From assembly GCA_034669505.1 (NCBI GenBank), contig JAXDNJ010000007.1, positions 1 through 64,000 of the forward strand: a stretch of 64,000 bases of DNA. Direction: 5' to 3'. This DNA is from JAFASC01 sp034669505 (GTDB taxonomy: Bacteria > Pseudomonadota > Alphaproteobacteria > Rhizobiales > Beijerinckiaceae). The notes under the pieces are model-generated. The model was given only the letters and a program-made list of their open reading frames with translations. It searched no databases and was not told the DNA's origin. The translations under genes and the position numbers were made by a program. This document shows, piece after piece, positions 1-9,114 of the stretch (positions are counted from its first letter, which is position 1; the number at the start of each line of letters is the position of its first letter).

Positions 1-588
1 TTCGTGGTTCCGGAAAAGCGCGTCGAACATATCGCGGCGCTGCGCCCGGAAATCTGCACGCTTGACCTCAACACGATGACGTTCGGCAAGCAGGTCGTGA
101 TTAACACGCCGCCCAACGTGCGGCGCATGACGAAAGTCATCCGCGAAGCGGGCGTGAAGCCGGAGATCGAGCTGTTCGACTCCGGCGACATTGCTCTCAT
201 GCAGGATCTCATAAAGGACGGCACGCTCACTGGCCCGCATCTCGTCTCCTTCGTGCTTGGCGTGAAGTACGGGTTCCAGGCGTCGCCCGAGACGATCATT
301 TACGCGCGCGGGCTTCTGCCGCCGGATGCGCAATTCACCGCGTTCGGCGTTGGTCGCTGGGGCTTCCCTGGGGTAGCGCTGTCGTATTTGTCGGGCGGCC
401 ATGTCCGCGTCGGGCTGGAAGACGGCGTGCAGATCAGCAAAGGCGTGCTCGCCGAGTCGAACGCGCAGATGGTCGAGAAGGCGCGCAACATCGTCGAGGA
501 ACTCGGCGGGCAGATCACGACGCCGGCTGAAGCCCGCGAGATGCTGGGGCTGTCGTCACAGGCGTCTGGCACCCGCAAAGCAGCCTGA
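1..588 (+). CDS. BKACE family (DUF849) beta-keto acid cleavage enzyme, C-terminal part
   Basis: The reading frame is open from the first base, so the gene begins upstream of the window and only about 195 C-terminal residues are visible. The remaining part is typical of the DUF849/BKACE family, which condenses a beta-keto acid with acetyl-CoA to give acetoacetate and a new CoA ester. The VRVGLEDG block near residue 136 is the conserved C-terminal strand that carries a metal-ligand glutamate in this family. The N-terminal HxH metal site lies outside the window. It is followed after 5 bases by a quinone oxidoreductase on the same strand. A second, complete BKACE gene lies at 18268-19200. The substrate cannot be told from sequence. 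Confidence 0.9.
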   Translation, partial: FVVPEKRVEHIAALRPEICTLDLNTMTFGKQVVINTPPNVRRMTKVIREAGVKPEIELFDSGDIALMQDLIKDGTLTGPHLVSFVLGVKYGFQASPETIIYARGLLPPDAQFTAFGVGRWGFPGVALSYLSGGHVRVGLEDGVQISKGVLAESNAQMVEKARNIVEELGGQITTPAEAREMLGLSSQASGTRKAA

Positions 589-593
589 AACGC

Positions 594-1619
594 ATGGGCC
601 TCGCAGCTGCTAAGGCCAGTCAAGCCAGCGTTGACGCGCGCGTTTTGCGCTTGCAAGCGAAAGCGCCCGATGCGGACTCGGTGGACCCGCAGCTTTCGAC
701 GTTGCACCTTTCTCGCGCGCGTGAGGAGGACGCGCTTGTCGAGATTGCCGCGGCGGGGATCAATCCGTCCGACGTGAAGGCGGCCATGGGCTTCATGCCT
801 TATGCCGTTTTTCCGCGCACGCCCGGGCGCGATTTTTCAGGTCGCGTGCTCGACGGGCCGCGCGAACTCATCGGTGCCGAAGTTTTCGGCTCGTCCGGCG
901 ATCTCGGCATCCGCCGTGATGGAACGCATGCGAGTCATCTTGTCGTGGAAGCGGAGGCGCTGGTCGCAAAGCCGAAGAACATTTCCCTGCAGGAAGCGGC
1001 GGGGATCGGCGTTCCCTTCGTCACCGCGGCGGAAGGTTTTTCGCGCGCCGGCTTTCCGCAAAGCGGCGAGACCGTGCTCATCATGGGTGCCAACGGCAAG
1101 GTCGGTCAGGCGGCGGCGCAGATCGCGACCTGGCGTGGCGCGCGCGTCATTGGCGTCGTGCGCAAAGCGGAAGACTATGAAGGACACGCGAGCGCGCCGG
1201 TCGACATCATCGATTCATCGAGCCGCGATGTCGCCGAGACCGTACGGGATATGACGAACGGCCACGGCGCCGACATCGTCTTCAACACGGTCGGCGATCC
1301 GTATTTCCAGGCCGCGCACAAGTCGCTGGCGAAAAAGGGCCGGCAAATCCTGATCGCGGCGATTCATCCGGTCGTCGAGTTCAACATTTTCGAGTTTTAT
1401 CGCGGCCGGCACACTTACGTTGGAATAGACACGTTGGCGCTTTCGTCCATCGAAACCGGGGACGTGCTACGCGGTGTTCTGCCGGGTTTCGAGACCGGCG
1501 CGTTGAAGCCGTTTGCCATCGAATCGTCGAGTGTCTATCCGCTGGCGCGTGCCCGCGATGCCTATCACGCCGTTCTCGGTTCGGCGCGCAATCGCGTGCT
1601 CTTCGATCCAAAGCTCTGA
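594..1619 (+). CDS. zinc-independent NADPH:quinone oxidoreductase (MDR superfamily)
   Basis: A 341-residue medium-chain dehydrogenase/reductase. The GroES-like N-terminal part contains PGRDFSGRV, and the Rossmann fold has IMGANGKVGQAAAQIA near residues 163-178, a nucleotide-binding motif usual for quinone oxidoreductases. I see no structural-zinc cysteine cluster, which points to the quinone/enone reductase branch rather than zinc alcohol dehydrogenases. The start ATG lies 5 bases after the BKACE stop, so the two are probably co-transcribed. It is expected to reduce an enoyl or quinone substrate with NADPH in the cytoplasm. The actual substrate is unknown. Confidence 0.85.
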   Translation: MGLAAAKASQASVDARVLRLQAKAPDADSVDPQLSTLHLSRAREEDALVEIAAAGINPSDVKAAMGFMPYAVFPRTPGRDFSGRVLDGPRELIGAEVFGSSGDLGIRRDGTHASHLVVEAEALVAKPKNISLQEAAGIGVPFVTAAEGFSRAGFPQSGETVLIMGANGKVGQAAAQIATWRGARVIGVVRKAEDYEGHASAPVDIIDSSSRDVAETVRDMTNGHGADIVFNTVGDPYFQAAHKSLAKKGRQILIAAIHPVVEFNIFEFYRGRHTYVGIDTLALSSIETGDVLRGVLPGFETGALKPFAIESSSVYPLARARDAYHAVLGSARNRVLFDPKL

Positions 1620-1645
1620 GCAACAAACGATCCGGGAGGGAACTA

Positions 1646-2638
1646 ATGAAAATACTGGCTCGTCTAGGCCTCGTGCTCGGCTTGACGGCGCTTGCGCTTC
1701 CTGTCTCCGCGACGCCTCTCAAGATCGGGATCGGTTTCGGCATCGGTTTCCTGCCGACCTTCATTCTCGAACAGCAGAAGCTCATCGAGAAGTATGCGAA
1801 GGCTGCCGGCCTCGATGTCGAGCCGACATACCAGCGCTTCTCCGGCTCGGGCGCGATGCAGGACGCGATCCTGTCGGGCTCAGTCGATCTCGGCGTTTAC
1901 GGGGTGCCGGCGCTGCTCATCGCCTGGGACAAAGCGAAGGGCACGAACAATCAGATTTTCGGCATTTGCGGCGTCAATTCGAGCCCGCTTGTGCTCGTCA
2001 CCAACAAGCCTGACGCAAAATCGCTGAAGGACATCGGACCAAGTGATAAGATATCGATGCCGGCGATCGTCTCCCCGCAAATGTACGCGCTGCAAATCCT
2101 GTCGGAAAAGACCTTCGGCGAGGGGCAGAAAGACAAGCTAAAGACGCAGATCGTCGCCTTGCCGCACCCCGAATCGATCGGCGCACTCCTGTCCGGCATC
2201 AGCGAGGTGAAAGCATACTTCTCGACACCGCCCTTCACGCAAATCGCGCTCGACAGCGGCAAGGCACACAAGATCGCCTCGTCCGAAGATGCGTTCGGCG
2301 GCCGCTCATCCTTCCTTGTGCTCGGCGGCACAAAAAAATGGATCGATGCCAATCCGAAGCTCATCCCCGTCCTGATCGCCGCGCTCGACGAGGCCGCCGC
2401 CTTTATTCGCAAGGACCCGAAAGGCGCGGCCGATATCTATCTCAAGGTCGAGCCCTCGAAGATGCTCGATCAGCCGAAGGTCGAAGCGATGTTGAAATCG
2501 ATGCCGGACGATTTCGGCACCGAGGTCCACGCGGTCAAAGCTTATGCCGACTTCATGGGCCGCACCGGCGGGTTGAAGAACGTGCCGGCGAGTTGGAGCG
2601 ATATCTTCCCCGCGATCAAGGATACGAAAAGCAACTGA
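1646..2638 (+). CDS. NMT1/SsuA-like ABC transporter substrate-binding protein
   Basis: A 330-residue periplasmic binding protein with a clear Sec signal peptide (basic MKILAR start, hydrophobic core, cleavage near VSA-TP). The mature part starts with KIGIGFGIGF and has the NMT1/THI5/SsuA fold signature around GSGAMQDAILSGSVDLGV. A good ribosome site (GGGAGGG) precedes the ATG. This family binds sulfonates, nitrate, pyrimidine precursors or aromatic acids. No permease or ATPase gene is adjacent. The next gene, 25 bases downstream, is a sensor kinase, so the protein may serve an unlinked transporter or feed a signal to the kinase. Ligand unknown. Confidence 0.85.
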   Translation: MKILARLGLVLGLTALALPVSATPLKIGIGFGIGFLPTFILEQQKLIEKYAKAAGLDVEPTYQRFSGSGAMQDAILSGSVDLGVYGVPALLIAWDKAKGTNNQIFGICGVNSSPLVLVTNKPDAKSLKDIGPSDKISMPAIVSPQMYALQILSEKTFGEGQKDKLKTQIVALPHPESIGALLSGISEVKAYFSTPPFTQIALDSGKAHKIASSEDAFGGRSSFLVLGGTKKWIDANPKLIPVLIAALDEAAAFIRKDPKGAADIYLKVEPSKMLDQPKVEAMLKSMPDDFGTEVHAVKAYADFMGRTGGLKNVPASWSDIFPAIKDTKSN

Positions 2639-2663
2639 ACGCCGCGAGCGACCCCGATGATTC

Positions 2664-4880
2664 ATGCCAAGTGACATAACGGCAAGTCGGGTCGCGACCG
2701 GCCGCGATGCACTCCGGTCGCAGCGGCCGTTCACGGCGCTGCTTGTGGCGGTCGTCGCTCTGCCGCTTCTGCTTTTTGCTGTCAGCTCGTATCTGTCTTA
2801 CCAGACCTTTGTCGAGGAAGCGCGGGCGCAGCTGGAACGCACGCTTGACGCGATTCACGAGCATGCCGCCAAGGTCTTCGAGACGCACGAACTCGTCTTC
2901 AATCAGGTCGATCAAATGCTGGGCGGCATGTCGGACGACGATATCCGTGCCCACGAGGAAGAGATACACAAGCGGCTCGGCACGCTCGACGCGCGGCTCG
3001 ATCAGATCGACGAAATTTTTCTTTTAGGCCGCGATGGCCATGCGCTGGCTTCCGGCCAGATCTATCCCGTGCCCCCGAACGCAGACTATTCCGATCGCGA
3101 CTATGTCAAAGTCCAGCGCGACGGCTCGCTGCCGCCTGACGCCATCTATGTCGGCGAGATCGTTACTGGACGGCTATTGAAGAGAAATTTTTTCATCGTT
3201 GACCGTCGGCGCGGCGTCTATGAGGGAAAAGCCGATCCGTTCAACGGGCTCGTCGCGATCGCCATCGACCCGGGCTATTTTCGCGGCTTCTACGCACAGA
3301 TCGCATCGGCAGGGACCACGATCGTACTCGCACGCAGCGACGGATATATCTTAGCTCGCTCTCCCGAACTGCCCGGCCCCGAGCGTCGTCTTCCCGCGAA
3401 CGGCTCGTTCGTGGCCAACGTGAAGAAATCTCCCGAGCGCGGCGTATATGAGAGCACGGTCTCTCTCGACAACACACCACGCATTGCTGGCTATCGCCGC
3501 CTGCAAGGCTATCCCATCTATGTCATCGCGGGAATCAACAAGTCGGAAATACTGACTGTCTGGCTGACCAGCATGGGCCGGCATCTGATTTTCGGCCTTC
3601 CGGCGACGCTTGGGTTGATTGCCCTGACGGCGCTCGCCCGACGGCGCATGCTGCGCGAAAGCCGCTTGCTGCAAGAACTCCGCACCGAAATCAGCCGCCG
3701 CGAGGAGACGGAAGAGCAGCTCCGGCAATCCCAGAAGATGGACGCGATCGGCCGGCTGACCGGCGGCCTCGCCCACGACTTCAACAATCTGATGACCATT
3801 GTGACCGGCAGCCTCGATCTGCTCAATCGAAGGCTCGCAACCGACGATCCTCGGCTGAAAAAGCTCGTCGACAACGCGATGGAGGGGGCGCGGCGGGCGT
3901 CCGCATTGACGCGTCAGCTGCTCGCCTTCGCGCGCCGTCAGCCGCTTGAGCCGAAGCCGACCGATGTCAACCGGCTCGTCAGCGATGTATCGACGTTGTT
4001 GCGCGGGACGCTCGGCGAGACGGTCGCAATTGAAACGGTTCTGGCAGGTGGTCTGTGGCCGGCCAACATCGATGCGCATCAGCTTGAACGCGCGATTGTC
4101 AATCTCGCGCTGAATTCGCGCGATGCAATGGCGGGTGGCGGGCGGCTCACGATCGAGACGGCGAATGCGCATCTCGATGAAGCGTATGCCAAGACGAATG
4201 CGGAGGTCACGCCTGGCCAATATACGTCGGTGGCGATTACCGATACGGGTTCAGGGATCGCGCCGGATGTCGTCGGCAAAATCTTCGAGCCGTTCTTCAC
4301 CACAAAACCGGCGGGGCACGGGACAGGTCTCGGGTTGAGCCAAGTGTTCGGCTTCGTCAAACAATCCGGCGGACACGTCAAAGTTTATAGCGAGACGGGC
4401 AAGGGCACGACCGTTCGTCTTTACCTGCCGCGCTATCTGGGTGCGGTGGCAGCCGCGCCTGAGGCCGAAAGTGGCGTCCATGACAAGACGAAAGCCAGCG
4501 GCGTCAGCGTGCTCCTCGCCGAGGACGATCCTGACGTGCGCCGGTTCACCGCGGATGCCTTGACCGAGCTCGGCCACCGCGTGAAGCCGGTCGAAAGTGG
4601 CGAGCGGGCGCTTGCCTGCTTGGTCGACGGCGAGCATTTCGACCTGCTTCTCACAGACGTGGTCATGCCCGGCATGGACGGCCGGCGTCTTGCGGACGCG
4701 GCGTTGCGGCGCAAGCCCGGCCTGAAAGTGCTGTTCATGACCGGCTACACGCCGAACGCGATCATCCACAACGGCGTGCTCGATTCCGGCACGCATCTCC
4801 TGTCGAAGCCGTTCGCGGTCGCACAATTGGCGGAGAAATTGCGCATCGTGCTCGGCGACGAACTTGCGAAAGAGGGATGA
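2664..4880 (+). CDS. hybrid sensor histidine kinase with dCache-like periplasmic sensor and receiver domain
   Basis: A 738-residue membrane kinase. Transmembrane segment 1 (about 25-46) and segment 2 (about 308-328) bracket a roughly 260-residue periplasmic region that looks like a dCache sensor. A short linker leads to HisKA with the phospho-acceptor His near 371 (LAHDFNNL), then HATPase_c with N box (NLALNSRDAM) and G boxes (DTGSGIAP, GTGLGLSQV), and a C-terminal receiver domain with the acceptor Asp near 665 (DVVMPGMDG). No output domain or separate regulator is next to it. It follows an orphan binding-protein gene by 25 bases and overlaps the dehydratase start by 4 bases (ATGA), which suggests one operon sensing a carboxylate or sugar acid. 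Confidence 0.88.
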   Translation: MPSDITASRVATGRDALRSQRPFTALLVAVVALPLLLFAVSSYLSYQTFVEEARAQLERTLDAIHEHAAKVFETHELVFNQVDQMLGGMSDDDIRAHEEEIHKRLGTLDARLDQIDEIFLLGRDGHALASGQIYPVPPNADYSDRDYVKVQRDGSLPPDAIYVGEIVTGRLLKRNFFIVDRRRGVYEGKADPFNGLVAIAIDPGYFRGFYAQIASAGTTIVLARSDGYILARSPELPGPERRLPANGSFVANVKKSPERGVYESTVSLDNTPRIAGYRRLQGYPIYVIAGINKSEILTVWLTSMGRHLIFGLPATLGLIALTALARRRMLRESRLLQELRTEISRREETEEQLRQSQKMDAIGRLTGGLAHDFNNLMTIVTGSLDLLNRRLATDDPRLKKLVDNAMEGARRASALTRQLLAFARRQPLEPKPTDVNRLVSDVSTLLRGTLGETVAIETVLAGGLWPANIDAHQLERAIVNLALNSRDAMAGGGRLTIETANAHLDEAYAKTNAEVTPGQYTSVAITDTGSGIAPDVVGKIFEPFFTTKPAGHGTGLGLSQVFGFVKQSGGHVKVYSETGKGTTVRLYLPRYLGAVAAAPEAESGVHDKTKASGVSVLLAEDDPDVRRFTADALTELGHRVKPVESGERALACLVDGEHFDLLLTDVVMPGMDGRRLADAALRRKPGLKVLFMTGYTPNAIIHNGVLDSGTHLLSKPFAVAQLAEKLRIVLGDELAKEG

Positions 4881-6604
4881 TGACACGCAAGAAACCTGAA
4901 GAGCTCCGCTCGCACCGCTGGTTCGGCGTCGAAGACATGCGCGCCTTCGGCCATCGCTCGCGCACGCTGCAGATGGGCTACGATTACGAGGACTTTTCCG
5001 GCAAGCCGGTCATTGGCATTCTCAACACTTGGAGCGACCTCAACCCATGCCATGCGCACTTGCGCACGCGCGCGGAGGAGGTGAAGCGCGGCGTCTGGCA
5101 GGCCGGCGGCTTCCCCGTTGAAGTCCCGGCGATCTCGCTCGGCGAAACGATGATGAAGCCGACAACCATGCTCTATCGCAATCTCTTGGCGATGGAGGCG
5201 GAGGAGCTTCTGCGCTCCAATCCGGTCGACGGCGCGGTGCTGCTCGGGGGCTGCGACAAGACCACGCCCGGCCTGATCATGGGCGCGATCAGCATGAACA
5301 TTCCGGCGATCTATTTCCCCGCCGGGCCGATGCTGCGCGGCAATTTCGGCGGCAAGCCGCTCGGCTCCGGCTCGGACGTCTGGAAATACTGGGCCGAGAA
5401 AGAAGCCGGCCGCATCGGCGAGCGCGAATGGCGCGCGATGGAAGCCGGCATCGCGCGAAGTTTCGGCACCTGCATGACGATGGGCACGGCCTCGACCATG
5501 GCGGGTCTCGTCGAGACGCTCGGCCTGACCTTGCCCGGCGCGGGCTCGATGCCGGCGGCCGATTCCGGCCATATCAGGCTCGCGACCGAAAGCGGCCGGC
5601 GCATCGTCGACATGGTGCACGAGGATTTGACGCCGAAGCGCATCCTGACCGACGGCGCGTTCCGCAACGCGATCATCGCGCTGATGGCGATGAGCGGCTC
5701 GACCAATGCGATCATCCACCTGATCGCGATGGCGCGGCGCGCCGGACTCGAACTCAATCTCGAGGACTTCGACCGCCTGTCGAACGAAACCGGCGTCATC
5801 GCCGACATCCGCCCGTCGGGGCGCTTCCTCATGGAGGATTTCCACTATGCCGGCGGCTTCCCCGGCTTCTTGCGCCGGCTCATGCCGCATCTGAAGCGCG
5901 ATGAGATGACGGCGAGCGGGCGCACGCTCGGCGAGACTTACGAGAACGCACCGATCTTCGACGACGAGATCATCCGCCCCCTAGACAAGCCGATCGCATC
6001 AGGCGGCGGACTCGCCGTGCTCAAAGGCAATCTCGCCCCGAACGGCTGCATCATCAAACCGGCCGCCGCCGATCCGCGCTTCTTAAAGCATCGCGGGCCG
6101 GCAATCGTCTTCGACGATTATGACGCGATGAACCGCGCGGTGAGCGACATGGAGCTCGATGTCACGCAGGATCACGTGATGGTGCTGCGCAATGCCGGGC
6201 CGGTCGGCGGGCCGGGCATGCCGGAATGGGGCATGCTGCCGATCCCGAAAAAGCTGCTCGTGCAGGGCGTGCGCGACATGGTGCGCATTTCCGACGCCCG
6301 CATGAGCGGCACGAGCTACGGCGCCTGCATCCTGCACGTCGCGCCGGAGGCTTATATCGGCGGGCCGCTCGCGGCGGTCGAGACCGGCGACATGATCGAG
6401 ATTGATGTCGCGGCGCGCTCGATCAGGCTCGATGTGCCGGAGAGTAAAATTGCCGCGCGGCTTGCGTCATACCGGCCGAAGCCGCGCCACTTCGAGCGCG
6501 GTTATGTCAGGCTGCACGCGACGCATGTGCAGCAAGCGAATCAAGGCTGCGACTACGATTTCCTCGAGGGGGACATTGCCTTGCCCGAGCCGGAGATACA
6601 TTAG
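4877..6604 (+). CDS. IlvD/Edd family dehydratase (sugar-acid type)
   Basis: A 575-residue member of the IlvD/Edd family of Fe-S, Mg-dependent dehydratases. Family cysteines are seen in NPCHAHL, GGCDKTTPG and FGTCMTMGTAST. C-terminal blocks MPEWGMLPIP and RISDARMSGTSYG are also present. Length and the early RSHRWFG block fit the aldonate branch (L-arabinonate/D-xylonate dehydratase-like) better than biosynthetic dihydroxy-acid dehydratase, but the exact substrate is an inference. Two adjacent ATG codons (4877, 4880) are possible starts. The first overlaps the kinase stop by 4 bases, so translation is probably coupled. Confidence 0.88.
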   Translation: MMTRKKPEELRSHRWFGVEDMRAFGHRSRTLQMGYDYEDFSGKPVIGILNTWSDLNPCHAHLRTRAEEVKRGVWQAGGFPVEVPAISLGETMMKPTTMLYRNLLAMEAEELLRSNPVDGAVLLGGCDKTTPGLIMGAISMNIPAIYFPAGPMLRGNFGGKPLGSGSDVWKYWAEKEAGRIGEREWRAMEAGIARSFGTCMTMGTASTMAGLVETLGLTLPGAGSMPAADSGHIRLATESGRRIVDMVHEDLTPKRILTDGAFRNAIIALMAMSGSTNAIIHLIAMARRAGLELNLEDFDRLSNETGVIADIRPSGRFLMEDFHYAGGFPGFLRRLMPHLKRDEMTASGRTLGETYENAPIFDDEIIRPLDKPIASGGGLAVLKGNLAPNGCIIKPAAADPRFLKHRGPAIVFDDYDAMNRAVSDMELDVTQDHVMVLRNAGPVGGPGMPEWGMLPIPKKLLVQGVRDMVRISDARMSGTSYGACILHVAPEAYIGGPLAAVETGDMIEIDVAARSIRLDVPESKIAARLASYRPKPRHFERGYVRLHATHVQQANQGCDYDFLEGDIALPEPEIH

Positions 6605-6611
6605 CCCAGAC

Positions 6612-7751
6612 TCACAACGGCCGCTCGTACACGCGAAATCTCCGCGTCACTTTCGCCGGCAGGCTCTCGACCAAATTCAGAATCGCCTTGTTCGTCTCCA
6701 ACATCCAGCTAATTTCCATGTCCTCCACGCCGGCTTTTCGCGCCTGCTCGATCGCCTGCGCCAGAAGCATGCTCACGCCAAGCGAGCCGACACGCGTGCC
6801 GCGCCATTTGCGCGCGACGCCGATCATCGGCACGCGCGAGCGCTTCGTGCCGGCGACGTGGATGCGCCACATGAGCTTCGCCCAGCCGAACGGCATGAGA
6901 CGTCCGTCGAGACCTGCCATCGCCTGGTTCACATCGGGAATTTGCGAGACGATCGCGACCGGCTCGCCGCGCCATTCGGCGATGCGGGCCCAAGCGGGCT
7001 TTGAGACCGGCAGTACGAGGCCGGTGATCCATTTGCCTTCCGCGGGACTGACGGGAATCGACCCCCAATTCTCGGCCCACGCGTCGTTGTAGAGGCCGAG
7101 GACGAGTTGGAATTTCCGGTTCCAGTCGGCGTAGGTCAGCCCGTAGGTCTTCAGCTCTTTGCCGATGCCCCACTTCTCAGCGAGCCTCGCGACCCGCGCC
7201 GGGAAATCGGACTGGGCGACCATACAATGCGCAGCCAGAAGGTCGATGGACTTCGAAAAACCCGCCGCTTCGATGTAGCGGCTGTAATAAGCCGGCGAAT
7301 AATTCGTGCGCACGACATGCGGCTGATCGAAACCTTCGATGAGAATGCCGGTCTCGTGATTGATCGTCAGGCTGAACGGCCCCTGCATGCGCCGCATGCC
7401 CTTGGCGCGCAAATCCTCGGCGGCGCGATCGAGGAGCGCTGCGAAGAGAGCGGGATCGTCGATCCCTTGCAGCAGGCCGAAATGCCCAGTCGCATCGCCG
7501 TATTTTGCGAGATGGGCGTGGTTCACCACGCTGGCGATGCGCCCGACCGGCGCGCCCTCGCGGAACGCAACAAAAGCGCGGACGTCGTTCTCTTGGACGA
7601 GGGGGGACTTCTTCTTGTCGAAGGCCCAATGCATCTCGTCGCGCAGCAGCGGCACATAATGCTTGCTGCCGGCATTGGCGCGATGCGCCACCTCGATAAA
7701 GGCGTCAAAGTCGGCGCGGCTTTGGGCCTCGCGGATTTCTATTTCCGACAC
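6612..7751 (-). CDS. GNAT-fold N-acyltransferase, YghO/ceramide-synthase-like
   Basis: About 379 residues from a GTG start at 7751, chosen because it lies 4 bases after the upstream stop. An upstream in-frame start would overlap that gene by 56 bases. The C-terminal half has a GNAT acyl-CoA fold (RGTRVGSLGVSMLLAQAIEQ, then SWMLETNKAILNLVES), and the N-terminal half has the MQGPFSLTINHE block typical of the YghO-like family. Bacterial ceramide synthase (bCerS), known from Caulobacter, is annotated as a GNAT protein. Its place directly after an alpha-oxoamine synthase makes N-acylation of a long-chain base an attractive role, but this is inference. It is the last gene of a three-gene operon. 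Confidence 0.75.
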   Translation of the reverse strand: MSEIEIREAQSRADFDAFIEVAHRANAGSKHYVPLLRDEMHWAFDKKKSPLVQENDVRAFVAFREGAPVGRIASVVNHAHLAKYGDATGHFGLLQGIDDPALFAALLDRAAEDLRAKGMRRMQGPFSLTINHETGILIEGFDQPHVVRTNYSPAYYSRYIEAAGFSKSIDLLAAHCMVAQSDFPARVARLAEKWGIGKELKTYGLTYADWNRKFQLVLGLYNDAWAENWGSIPVSPAEGKWITGLVLPVSKPAWARIAEWRGEPVAIVSQIPDVNQAMAGLDGRLMPFGWAKLMWRIHVAGTKRSRVPMIGVARKWRGTRVGSLGVSMLLAQAIEQARKAGVEDMEISWMLETNKAILNLVESLPAKVTRRFRVYERPL

Positions 7752-7755
7752 GCCG

Positions 7756-9114
7756 TCAGTGCGCCGGCGCCAGAATCGAGCGGCCGTCGCCGATTTCCGC
7801 CCGCGCCTCAACGATCGCGTCGATGGTTCTATCGATTTGCAGTTCGGTATGTTCCGAGGTCAAAAAGAACCTGAGCCGCGCCGATCGCTCCGGCACGGCA
7901 GGCGGAATGATCGGCTGCACGTTGATCCCCCTGTCGAACAGCTTTTGCCCGAGCGCGATGGCGATCAGCGAATTATGCGTGACGACCGGGATGACCGCGC
8001 GTGCGGCGCTGGTGCCGATGTCGAGATCGGCGGCGCGGGCGCGCTCCGAGAAACGTTGGCTGTTGCGGTGAAGGCGAGCGACACGCTCCGGCTCGCGATG
8101 CATAATGCCGAGCGCGGTGATCGCAGCAGCCGCAAGCGGCGGCGACATGCCGACACTGAAGACAAAGCCGCCGGCGACGAACTTCAAATACTCGACGAGA
8201 ATCGAGGGACCTGCGATGTAGCCGCCGCACCCCGAAAGCGTTTTCGACAACGTTCCCATCCAAATGTCGATGTCATGCGGATCGACGCCCGCATGCTCGA
8301 AAACGCCGGCCCCAGTGTCGCCGAGAACACCGAGGCCATGGGCGTCGTCGACCATCAGCCAGGTGGCATGACGCCGCTTGATCTCGACGAGTCGCGCGAG
8401 ATCGGGGAAATCGCCGTCCATGCTGTAGAGGCCTTCGACGGCAATCAGCACGCGCTCGTGGCGATGACGCGACGAGATGAGGATATCGTCGAGAGCATCG
8501 AGGTCGTTGTGGGGAAAGAAGCGCCGCTCCGCGCGCGACAAGGTTCCGCCCATGACGATGCTGTTATGGGCAAGCGAATCGTGGACGATGAGGTCCTTCG
8601 GCCCGAGCAGGGTGCCGATCGAAGAGACATTGGTGGCGTGGCCGCTGACGAAGACGAGGCAGGCCTGCTGCTGGTAATGCGCGGCAAGCGCCGCCTCGAG
8701 TTCACCATGCAGCGGCCGTTCGCCGGCAACAAGACGGCTCGCCGAACAGGAGGTGCCGTATTGCTCGATGGCGCGCGCCGCCGCGGAGTGCACCTCGGCA
8801 TGGCCGTTCAGGCCCAAGTAGTCGTAGGAGGAATAATTATCGTAAGTGCGCCCCCCGATAATCGTCGTGGCGCCAGCCCGCGTCTCATGCACGCGAAAGA
8901 ATGGATTACTCAGCCCGACGACCGTTCCGAAGGCGCGCTGCAGTCCGATTTCATGCACGCCGGGAAGCGTGCCGAAATCAGTCATTGCCGCAAGCTGCTG
9001 GTCGATGACGGGTAGCGTGCGGCGCTCCTTGCGTTCTACGCTGAGCCGGTTGGTCACTGCATCTTGCAGCGCTTGACGCGCCTCGTCGCGAAGCTCCGAT
9101 CTTTTGCGCTTCAT
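7756..9114 (-). CDS. alpha-oxoamine synthase, serine palmitoyltransferase/AONS-like (PLP)
   Basis: A 452-residue fold-type I PLP enzyme of the alpha-oxoamine synthase family, which condenses an amino acid with an acyl thioester. The Schiff-base lysine is K291 in GTLSKTLSG, the cofactor Asp lies in MVDDAHGLGVLG (about 255-266), and the GHATNVSSIGTLL block is clear. It is about 60 residues longer at the N-terminus than BioF-type AONS. No other biotin genes are nearby. The ATG overlaps the glycosyltransferase stop by 4 bases and the stop is 4 bases from the acyltransferase start. Serine palmitoyltransferase or another long-chain ketone synthase fits this context; BioF or Kbl cannot be excluded. 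Confidence 0.78.
   Translation of the reverse strand: MKRKRSELRDEARQALQDAVTNRLSVERKERRTLPVIDQQLAAMTDFGTLPGVHEIGLQRAFGTVVGLSNPFFRVHETRAGATTIIGGRTYDNYSSYDYLGLNGHAEVHSAAARAIEQYGTSCSASRLVAGERPLHGELEAALAAHYQQQACLVFVSGHATNVSSIGTLLGPKDLIVHDSLAHNSIVMGGTLSRAERRFFPHNDLDALDDILISSRHRHERVLIAVEGLYSMDGDFPDLARLVEIKRRHATWLMVDDAHGLGVLGDTGAGVFEHAGVDPHDIDIWMGTLSKTLSGCGGYIAGPSILVEYLKFVAGGFVFSVGMSPPLAAAAITALGIMHREPERVARLHRNSQRFSERARAADLDIGTSAARAVIPVVTHNSLIAIALGQKLFDRGINVQPIIPPAVPERSARLRFFLTSEHTELQIDRTIDAIVEARAEIGDGRSILAPAH

Noticed and set aside
4745..5890. Reverse-strand open frame opposite the IlvD/Edd gene
   Set aside because: Antisense shadow of a well-conserved enzyme, with Arg/Ala/His-rich sequence.
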